Of a stretch of DNA of 5,523 bases, positions 1-5,523 are shown in pieces. Position 1 is the first letter of the stretch, and each line of letters starts with the position of its first letter. The notes beneath the pieces are model-generated. The model ran no database searches. It saw nothing but the letters and a program-made list of their open reading frames with translations, and was not told the DNA's origin. The DNA is from Bacteroidota bacterium (GTDB lineage: Bacteria > Bacteroidota > Bacteroidia > Bacteroidales > VadinHA17), in NCBI GenBank assembly GCA_015222065.1, contig JADFUQ010000160.1, positions 1 to 5,523 of the forward strand, read 5' to 3'. The translations under genes were made by a program, and so were the position numbers.

Positions 1-1116
1 CACATGGTCTTATCAGCATCCCAGTATAGCCTTCTTCCTGTTTTATAGGCAATATTTCCCAGGTGGCAGGTACTTGCTACACCGGCTGCTATTTCAACCG
101 GGCAGTTTGGCTTTTTACGTGTTTTTACACAATCGATAAAGTTTTTCATATGGTTATTCAGTCCCTTGCCGTCCCCTTTAATAAGATCCACCCTTTTAAG
201 TAGTGGCTTTTTTTCTTCAAATTCGGGTATAACTTCCCAGCCGCCTCTGTCAACTACCAGTGTGCCTTTGTTACCTACAAACCCAACTCCCCACCCATTG
301 ACATCACTGATTTTGGGGCATATTGTTTCATTCCGAAAAGGGCATAGTCAATAATATGTACTCCCCAGTCGGTCATCATACCGCCGGCATAATCCCAGAA
401 CCACCTGAAGTTGAAATGGAACCTGTTCCTGTTAAAGGGTCGTTTAGGTGCCGGTCCGAGCCAGAAATTATAATCGACATCTTCGGGTACCGGCTCATTG
501 GGTATTACCGGTACCGACTTCATCCAGCCCTGGGTACGACCAGGTTCTTACAGTTCTTATTTTACCCAGTTTGCCTGAGTGTACATATGCTATGGCATCC
601 TGCCAGTGCTTATCGCTTCTCTGCCATTGTCCGATCTGTGCAATAATATTATACTTGTCTACTGCTTTTTTAATGATATTGCACTCACCTATGGTATTAG
701 CCAGAGGCTTTTCGCAATAGATATCATAACCTTTTTGTGCTGCATTAACAAAAGGAAGGGTATGCCAGTGGTCGGGTGTACCAATTATTATTACATCAAG
801 TCCTTTATGCTCGAGAAGCTTCCTGAAGTCTTTATATCCTTTGGGGGCTTTCCCTTGTAGTTTTTCAATATTCTTTATCCTTTGATTTAGTACATTTTCA
901 TCCACATCGCAAAGTGCTGTACATTCGATATCAGGTTGTCTCAGGAATGCTTGCAGGTCGGCAAATCCCATCCCATTGATACCTATGGCTCCGCATACCA
1001 GTTTTTCATTTGCTCTTTTGATCCTTGAAGGCACCTGCCGGGAAAGCCGATACAAGCCCTATCCCTGCAGTTGTAAGTGATGCCTTTTTAATAAAGTCTC
1101 TCCTGTTTGTCTTCAT
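1..1116 (-). pseudogene. Gfo/Idh/MocA-family oxidoreductase with Tat signal, disrupted in three places, 3' end beyond window
   Basis: This is an NAD(P)-dependent sugar or glycoside dehydrogenase-type protein, probably exported. Reading in three frames recovers the whole family pattern. The ATG at 1116 gives a twin-arginine leader (TNRRDFIKK, then a hydrophobic stretch). Next come the Rossmann glycine motif CGAIGINGMG (995-966), the family EKP motif in DIYCEKPLAN (713-705), the substrate-domain stretch GPAPKRPF with HFNFRWFWDYAGG, TDWGVHIIDYAL (from 373), and a C-terminal part GNKGTLVVDRGGWEV ending near GRRLYWDADKTM at the window edge. The frame breaks near 1030 and near 533, each explained by one extra base. 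A third break at 283-299 also lacks about 40 family codons between MSMGG and GVGFVGN. The ATG lies 12 bases after the stop of the isomerase gene, so the two are probably co-transcribed. The family is certain; the exact substrate is unknown. A sequencing or assembly fault is the alternative to true decay. Confidence 0.88.
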
Positions 1117-1128
1117 CTTCTAATTTAT

Positions 1129-2124
1129 TTATTCGTTACTGAAAGCTGAATCAAATGCCTTGCTGCCAGGTTTAAAATCTACGGATTTAACATACTCGCA
1201 TGATTCTGCAGCTCCTTGTTCCCTGTCCATGCCGCTGTCTTCCCACTCAACCGATAAGGGGCCGTTATATTCAATTTCATTTAAGGCCCTGATAACAGCG
1301 TTAAAGTCTATCCTTCCACGCCCTATACTCCTGAAATCCCAGTATCTGCGGTTATCGCCAAATTCAAGATTGCCACCGAACACTCCACTGGTCTTAGGCA
1401 CATCGCTCCATGTTACATCTTTCATATGAACATGGAGTATCCTGTCACTGAACTCATATATGAATTTTACGTAATCAACACCCTGGTAGGCAAGGTGACT
1501 GGGATCATAATTAAAACCGAAGGAAGGATGGTTATCGAGTGCATCCAGGGCTCTCCTGGCGGTCTCTATATCGAAAGCTATCTCAGTTGGATGAACTTCA
1601 AGTGCATAACTAACACTTATATTCTTATATTCGTCCAGAATAGGTATCCATCTTTCTGCAAAATCCTTGTAACCATTGTCTATCATTTTCGGGTTGAGTG
1701 GCGGGAAGGCATATAAGAGGTGCCATATAGAACTTCCCGTAAAACCGTTAACAACGTTTAATCCAAGCCTGCTGGCAGCTATACCGGTTTTTATTACTTC
1801 ACTGGCTGCTCTTTGTCTGACCCCCTCAGGATCACCATCACCCCAGATATAGTCAGGGAGTATACCTTTATGCCTTTCATCAATATTATCGCAGACCGAC
1901 TGTCCAACCAGGTGTGTCGATATTGAGAAGAGCTGCAGATCATATTTTTTCAATAGATTCAATCTTTCATTACAGTATTGCTGATCTGCCTTGTCAATTT
2001 CAATGTGATCACCCCAGCATGCCAGTTCGAGTCCGTCATAACCAAACGATTTTGCTTTTTTAGCAACTGTATCCAGGCTCAGGTCAGCCCACTGCCCGGT
2101 AAATAAAGTAACTGGTCTTTTCAT
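1129..2124 (-). CDS. Sugar phosphate isomerase/epimerase (xylose isomerase-like TIM barrel)
   Basis: This is a 331-residue cytoplasmic protein with no signal peptide or membrane segment, and it appears complete. It belongs to the AP endonuclease 2/xylose isomerase-like TIM-barrel superfamily, whose members isomerise or epimerise sugars or keto-sugars with a divalent metal. Visible barrel signatures are FGYDGLELACWGDH (residues 27-40), ALEVHPTEIAFD (174-185) with likely metal ligand E176, NYDPSHL (205-211) with D207 and H210, HVHMKD (231-236) and GPLSVEWED (288-296) with E293. GRGRIDF (268-274) matches the usual segment before the last strand. The ATG at 2124 gives a first beta strand (VTLFTGQW) at the expected distance, so it is a good start. 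No strong ribosome binding site is visible, which is normal for Bacteroidota. It is the first gene of a minus-strand pair with the oxidoreductase. Such pairs are common in Bacteroidota sugar and keto-glycoside catabolic loci, but the substrate cannot be read from the sequence. Confidence 0.9.
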   Translation of the reverse strand: MKRPVTLFTGQWADLSLDTVAKKAKSFGYDGLELACWGDHIEIDKADQQYCNERLNLLKKYDLQLFSISTHLVGQSVCDNIDERHKGILPDYIWGDGDPEGVRQRAASEVIKTGIAASRLGLNVVNGFTGSSIWHLLYAFPPLNPKMIDNGYKDFAERWIPILDEYKNISVSYALEVHPTEIAFDIETARRALDALDNHPSFGFNYDPSHLAYQGVDYVKFIYEFSDRILHVHMKDVTWSDVPKTSGVFGGNLEFGDNRRYWDFRSIGRGRIDFNAVIRALNEIEYNGPLSVEWEDSGMDREQGAAESCEYVKSVDFKPGSKAFDSAFSNE

Positions 2125-2370
2125 ATTGTTATATCAGTTAGTTAAGACTTTCATGTTGCAGCCTTAAAATGTTGAAAATAAGTAAAAAATAATTAGATAT
2201 GCAGCTATTTTTTAAAATATTTCCAAAGGAGTTCAAGAGGGTTAATGAATAGCACCACTTTTATCACACTTTTTTATTGAAAGAAAGATATATGTTTCCT
2301 TAAATTTCAGTTTTTTTGTGAAAATAAGTTAATTTCGGAAATTGTTATTTTAGGAAATTTGTAGCCGCCA
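2125..2370. promoter_or_regulatory. Divergent intergenic region between isomerase and sigma factor genes
   Basis: These 246 A+T-rich bases separate two divergent genes, so promoters for both the isomerase/oxidoreductase pair and the sigma factor should lie here. I looked for the Bacteroidota promoter form (TTTG, about 19 bases, TAnnTTTG). The nearest plus-strand pieces are TTTG at 2315-2318 and TAATTTCG at 2330-2337, but only 11 bases separate them. On the minus strand, a TTTG (complement of 2224-2227) has no good downstream partner. No operator palindrome, riboswitch or small reading frame stands out. Confidence 0.5.
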
Positions 2371-2946
2371 GTGAAGTCATACACTATTAATGCAATACTA
2401 AAAGGAATTCGTGAGAGGGATAATAAAGTATTGTATTATATATACCAGGAAAGTTATCCTGCTATAAAAAAACATATAGTTAATAATAGCGGTAATGCCC
2501 AGGATGCAAAAGACATTTTCCAGGATGCAATAGTAATTATTTATGATAAGAGTAAGAAGAACGAGTTTAATTTGGATTGTGATTTCTCAACTTATCTATA
2601 TTCTGTTTGTAAGTTATTGTGGTTAAAAGAATTAAAAAAGAAAAAAGATGAAAAAACGAATATCAAGGAATTAGAAGGGTTACTAAATTACCAGGATGAT
2701 ATTACTGGGAGTGATGGGGTATCTGAAAAATATGCAATTTATTATAAGTATATTAAAAAATTAGATTACGATTGCCAGAAAGTACTACGTTTGTTTTATG
2801 ACGAGGTTAAGGTTGAGGAAATTGCAAATATAATGGGGTTTAAAAATGAGCATATTGCCAGATCGAAGAAATTCAAATGCAAAGAGAAACTGCTAAAATG
2901 GATCAGGAAGGATCCGAATTTTCAAAGTGGCAATAACAACAATTAA
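2371..2946 (+). CDS. RNA polymerase sigma factor, sigma-70 family (ECF-like)
   Basis: This is a 191-residue cytoplasmic sigma factor that would direct RNA polymerase to a specific promoter set. Region 2 spans about residues 16-92. It includes NAQDAKDIFQDAIVIIYDK (42-60), the acidic core-binding segment, and DFSTYLYSVCKLLWLKELKK (71-90), the -10 recognition helix region. A variable linker (about 93-125) leads to region 4 (about 126-178), where LDYDCQKVLRLFYDEVKVEE and IANIMGFKNEHIARSKKFK form the -35-binding helix-turn-helix. Region 3 and region 1.1 are absent, as expected for the ECF class. The start is GTG, because an in-frame TAG at 2362-2364 closes the frame upstream and the N-terminal sequence (SYTINAILKGIRERDNKVL) fits the family. 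No anti-sigma gene lies next to it. The next gene is a convergent TPR-CHAT protein. Its target genes cannot be inferred. It is visibly richer in A+T than the isomerase gene. Confidence 0.92.
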   Translation: MKSYTINAILKGIRERDNKVLYYIYQESYPAIKKHIVNNSGNAQDAKDIFQDAIVIIYDKSKKNEFNLDCDFSTYLYSVCKLLWLKELKKKKDEKTNIKELEGLLNYQDDITGSDGVSEKYAIYYKYIKKLDYDCQKVLRLFYDEVKVEEIANIMGFKNEHIARSKKFKCKEKLLKWIRKDPNFQSGNNNN

Positions 2947-2987
2947 TTAGAATCCGTCTATAAAGCAGAAAGTTTATGCAAATAATA

Positions 2988-3128
2988 AAAATTCCAAATG
3001 ACAAATAATAAATAACAAATAAATATCAAAACACAATGTTCAAAAAAACAAAAAAATAAAGGCGTAAAAACAATATATCGGCTGATTCTGTTTTGAATTT
3101 TTGTTTTTTGTTATTTGGAGTTTATTTA
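2988..3128. repeat. Imperfect A-rich/T-rich inverted repeat, probable dispersed intergenic element
   Basis: The left arm (about 2988-3032) and right arm (about 3090-3128) are imperfect reverse complements. TCCAAATGACAAA at 2993-3005 pairs with TTTGTTATTTGGA at 3107-3119 with one mismatch in 13. TCAAAAC at 3026-3032 pairs exactly with GTTTTGA at 3090-3096. About 57 bases lie between the arms. The left arm contains overlapping repeats of a CAAATAA-like unit. A+T-rich elements of this look (runs of CCAAAT, ACAAATAA and their complements) occur between genes in Bacteroidota genomes; that is recollection, not a search result. Low sequence complexity could exaggerate the pairing. Confidence 0.55.
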
Positions 3129-3176
3129 CTCACAGAATAATTAATTTTAAAGGTGTTCGTGAGATCACTTCGTTAA

Positions 3177-3208
3177 GTTGTTATTTGTTTTTTGAGATTT
3201 GTTATTTA
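3177..3208. repeat. Extra T-rich module sharing the 9-mer of the inverted repeat
   Basis: The 9-mer TTGTTATTT occurs at 3178-3186 and 3199-3207, as well as in the right arm at 3108-3116. Its complement AAATAACAA is in the left arm at 3010-3018. This makes the 3177-3208 stretch look like a second, partial copy of the right arm, 60-70 bases further on. It may be part of the same element or the remnant of a duplication. Confidence 0.45.
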
Positions 3209-3257
3209 CCATTGGTGTTTTATTTCGAGAATACTTGACTTGATGGACAGATACTAA

Positions 3258-5523
3258 TTAATTTTTTTTTCGGGAATTACGAATTATGGTAAGAATTATC
3301 CCGCCTGCTGACAACACAATAATTACAAGGGCTATTAAAAAGTAGATTCCATTGAAATAAACAGGAGAATGATCTCCAATATGAATATATGGCGACCAAA
3401 AATATGGATGGGATCTTAGCATATCTGCATTGTCAAGAAATTGAAGTTTTGCCAGTTGCAGTGACCTGTCTATGGAGTATCCTTTTTTCAGATAACTGTA
3501 AAAGGTTTTGATTATTTCAGCTCCCGATCTGTCTTCAACTTCCCAGAGTGTCATGATGATACCAGGGCAACCGGCATAAATGAAACCTCTGGCCAGACTC
3601 ATTACTCCTTCACCTTTCTGTAGTTTCCCGGTTCCACTGTTGCATGAACTTAATACTGCTAACCTGGCATTAAGGTTTAAACCATATATTTCACTGGCAT
3701 TTAACAATCCGTTTTCAATAGTATCATTTGGCAACTCGGTAAATGCTAATTTTGAATACATAGGATTACTATCGTCAATAATAGTGTGCATTGCCAAATG
3801 CAGTATGTCATAAGACGATGCAAGGTTCTTGAAATTTCTTTCGCTTGCTTCCTTGTCAAAGAAGACGTCACTGTTCGTTGTTTTTTTAATGAATTCAACT
3901 TCATCCATTACCCCGGGAATAGGATAAAGATTATCCCTGTATTGTTGACGTGTATATGGAAACTCAGTTTGAATCTGCTCAGGTTCCGGGTAACCCGGAG
4001 CGAATGCCAGCACTTTATTAAGGAATCTTTGTCGTTTTTTATGGGATGTTCTAAGAAGCGTTGCAGAGTAAGTGTAGGAAATACTATTTGTTCTGAGAAG
4101 ATAGGGGAGGTCGCGGTATAAAGCCGGTTTCCATTCAGGGAGATTACTGATTAAAATTTCGAAGGGAACGTAAGCAAGATATTCATCAGCCACGATAATA
4201 AGATGCTTTTCCTTAATGAGATCCCTGAATGGAGATATTAATTTTTGATAAAGATAATTTGAGGCATAAGTGAACATTGTATATTCCATTTTCACACCGT
4301 TGGAAAAATGTCGTGTTGTCAGGTTATTTCTGAGAACTTTTAAATTATTGTGAAAAGAACTGTCTATTGCCTCAGTGTGGATCATATAGAGGGATGATGA
4401 TTGAAATATAGAGATCAAAAGGGTATCAGACAGATTAAATTCAAGTAAAACATCATTTTTATTAAGTTTTTTTTGCAATTCCAGCGTATCTATAACATCT
4501 GTACTAAACTTAAGTGAATAGTATTTTGGATAATCATTTTCGAAGACTCCCGTTAATGAATCCTTTTGTCTGTTTAAAGCAAACAACAAATTATCCCATG
4601 TTTGTAATTTAACTGAATCAGGATATTTATATCTGTGCTCTTCGTATAGAAGTTCTTTAATGGAATTGATCTCGCTGTTTATTGTTCTCTCTTTCTTTTG
4701 AAGTTCAACAGGAATACCCCCAAATTCAACTGCCCTTGAATTCCGTATCGCGGCAAGAAGATTAGCAGATTTGCTTTTCTCAGAATATTCGAAAACTTTT
4801 GCTTTATAATAAGTATTACCTGTAAGCTTGTACATACTATTTGCCATATCAATAGACTCAATGAATGTGTTGTCCTCTTCCCTTGCAAGAACAAGCCTGC
4901 TTTCTTCTGTTTCGAAATTAAGACGGATCTGTTCAATAGTTTTAACAGCCAGTTCAAGACATTCAAAGCCGGTTCTAAGAAGGATGATATTATTATTGTA
5001 CTTAAAACTCATTTTTTTCAGGATTTTAGCCTTATTTTTTAATGGGCGGAGAAGTAACGGGAGGGAATAAACATGTTCAATTTCAGGATTGCTGAGTATT
5101 GTTGTATCATTAAAATTTTCCACTAGAGAAATCAGGGATTGCTGGTAATAAAAAAGCGCAGAATCATTTTTATTTTCAGATTGATATAATTCTCCAATTC
5201 TATAGAAAATTCTTCCTGCTTGTTTACTCTTATAACCGAATGTACTGACTGCAACAGACCGGGCTTTACGGTAATAATTAAGCGCCTTATCCGTATTTTG
5301 ATGTTCTTGCAGGCAAAAATCACCATAGTGTGAATATTTCGGGATCAGGTAAAAATGGTTAATATCATATTGATCAATGGTGTTGGAAATGGCAAGGAGG
5401 AAATACTTCTCAGCCGGTTCCGGCTTGCCGAGCTTATCATAAGAGATAGCCAGGTTATTGTAAATATTTGAAACATCTTTTATTTGGTTTTGTTTACGAA
5501 TAGTTAAGGCTTTTTCAAGCCAG
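3258..5523 (-). CDS. TPR-CHAT protein with C-terminal membrane anchor, N-terminus beyond window
   Basis: The frame is open from the window edge (first full codon at 5522) to TAA at 3260-3258, giving 754 residues of a longer protein. CHAT domains are caspase-like cysteine proteases, here probably governed by TPR-bound partners. Numbering from the edge, TPR-like helix pairs lie at about 17-46 (IYNNLAISYDKLGKPEPAEK), 60-91 (YGDFCLQEHQNTDKALNYY) and 101-132 (IFYRIGELYQSENKNDSALF). A long helical linker follows (about 175-340, with YSEKSKSANLLAAIRNS). The CHAT domain spans about 418-716. It has the YVPFEIL strand, the catalytic His in LHLAMHTI (H579, codon 3788-3786), the catalytic Cys in LSSCNSG (C627, codon 3644-3642), GEGVMSLARGFIYAGCPGII, and the closing SPYIHIGD. 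A hydrophobic helix (about 725-747) and the basic tail RNSRKKN end the protein. Both active-site residues are present, so it may be active. The gene converges on the sigma factor gene. The internal GTG at 5123 is not a start, because TPR sequence continues upstream in frame. Confidence 0.93.
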   Translation of the reverse strand, partial: WLEKALTIRKQNQIKDVSNIYNNLAISYDKLGKPEPAEKYFLLAISNTIDQYDINHFYLIPKYSHYGDFCLQEHQNTDKALNYYRKARSVAVSTFGYKSKQAGRIFYRIGELYQSENKNDSALFYYQQSLISLVENFNDTTILSNPEIEHVYSLPLLLRPLKNKAKILKKMSFKYNNNIILLRTGFECLELAVKTIEQIRLNFETEESRLVLAREEDNTFIESIDMANSMYKLTGNTYYKAKVFEYSEKSKSANLLAAIRNSRAVEFGGIPVELQKKERTINSEINSIKELLYEEHRYKYPDSVKLQTWDNLLFALNRQKDSLTGVFENDYPKYYSLKFSTDVIDTLELQKKLNKNDVLLEFNLSDTLLISIFQSSSLYMIHTEAIDSSFHNNLKVLRNNLTTRHFSNGVKMEYTMFTYASNYLYQKLISPFRDLIKEKHLIIVADEYLAYVPFEILISNLPEWKPALYRDLPYLLRTNSISYTYSATLLRTSHKKRQRFLNKVLAFAPGYPEPEQIQTEFPYTRQQYRDNLYPIPGVMDEVEFIKKTTNSDVFFDKEASERNFKNLASSYDILHLAMHTIIDDSNPMYSKLAFTELPNDTIENGLLNASEIYGLNLNARLAVLSSCNSGTGKLQKGEGVMSLARGFIYAGCPGIIMTLWEVEDRSGAEIIKTFYSYLKKGYSIDRSLQLAKLQFLDNADMLRSHPYFWSPYIHIGDHSPVYFNGIYFLIALVIIVLSAGGIILTIIRNSRKKN

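Larger units (their letters stand above)
2947..3257. other. Convergent intergenic region with repeat modules, no gene seen
   Basis: This 311-base A+T-rich stretch lies between the stop of the sigma factor gene and the stop of the TPR-CHAT gene, so it should hold the 3' ends of both transcripts. No reading frame with protein-like character is present. The left half of the plus strand is A-rich and the right half T-rich, which reflects an imperfect inverted repeat listed separately. There is no classical G+C-rich hairpin followed by a T run. The repeat itself could serve as a two-way transcription end. Confidence 0.7.

Noticed and set aside
495..535. Programmed ribosomal frameshift in the oxidoreductase
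   Set aside because: No slippery heptamer or downstream structure is evident, and the gene has two further lesions including a deletion, which fits decay or error better.
495..1055. Treating the frames at 495-1055 and 275-523 as two separate genes
   Set aside because: Both are consecutive pieces of one Gfo/Idh/MocA protein, and a one-base change joins them at the YQGW motif.
1160..1716. Plus-strand frames opposite the isomerase gene
   Set aside because: They are antisense shadows of a well-supported gene and show no recognisable domain.
2315..2337. Bacteroidota-type promoter for the sigma gene (TTTG at 2315, TAATTTCG at 2330)
   Set aside because: The spacing is 11 bases instead of about 19, and the second box is imperfect.
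3129..3163. Hairpin CTCAC/GTGAG as an intrinsic terminator
   Set aside because: The stem is only 5 base pairs with a 25-base loop and has no following T run.
2988..3208. CRISPR array
   Set aside because: The repeats are short, irregular, low-complexity and in opposite orientations, with no constant repeat and unique spacer pattern. No cas gene is present.
2947..3257. Small gasdermin-like or Csx30-like gene between the sigma and CHAT genes
   Set aside because: No reading frame of useful length or protein-like composition exists in this interval on either strand.
4679..4966. 95-residue minus-strand frame inside the CHAT gene
   Set aside because: It overlaps the linker of the TPR-CHAT gene in another frame and has no family features of its own.
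5121..5123. GTG at 5123 as the start of the CHAT protein
   Set aside because: The same frame stays open to the window edge and encodes TPR-like helices, so the protein begins outside the window.
5132..5326. Separate 64-residue minus-strand reading frame upstream of the CHAT frame
   Set aside because: It is out of frame with the true gene. The CHAT frame continues unbroken through this region with TPR-like sequence, so this is a shadow.

Overview
The window looks like a chromosomal piece from a member of the Bacteroidota, probably Bacteroidales-like. The support is the A+T-rich composition, a Tat-type leader of the form NRRDFIKK on a Gfo/Idh/MocA oxidoreductase, an ECF-like sigma factor of the style common in that phylum, a large TPR-CHAT protein with a C-terminal membrane anchor, and the absence of clear Shine-Dalgarno sites. 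This assignment is inferred from the sequence; no search was run.

Left part (1-2124, minus strand): a two-gene sugar-catabolism operon. The first gene (1129-2124) is an intact TIM-barrel sugar phosphate isomerase/epimerase. It is followed after 12 bases by a Tat-exported Gfo/Idh/MocA-family oxidoreductase (1-1116), which runs off the left edge. The oxidoreductase is broken at three places: two apparent single-base insertions (near 1030 and near 533) and one out-of-frame deletion (near 283-299) that seems to remove about 40 codons. It is either a young pseudogene or a badly sequenced gene.

Middle (2125-2370): an A+T-rich divergent intergenic region with no promoter that I can call with confidence. 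It is followed by a plus-strand sigma-70-family (ECF-like) sigma factor (2371-2946, GTG start).

Right part (2947-5523): a 311-base convergent intergenic region carries an A-rich/T-rich imperfect inverted repeat that resembles a dispersed intergenic element. Beyond it, on the minus strand, is a TPR-CHAT protein (3258 to beyond 5523). The window holds the last 754 residues: three TPR-like helical pairs, a long helical linker, a CHAT caspase-like protease domain with an intact His/Cys pair, and a C-terminal transmembrane helix. Its N-terminus lies outside the window.

The most interesting reading is the pairing of a membrane-anchored TPR-CHAT protease with a sigma factor that has no recognisable anti-sigma partner nearby. 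It recalls the TPR-CHAT/sigma-factor logic of type III-E CRISPR loci, but no CRISPR, cas gene or gasdermin is visible here. A functional link between the two genes is a hypothesis.
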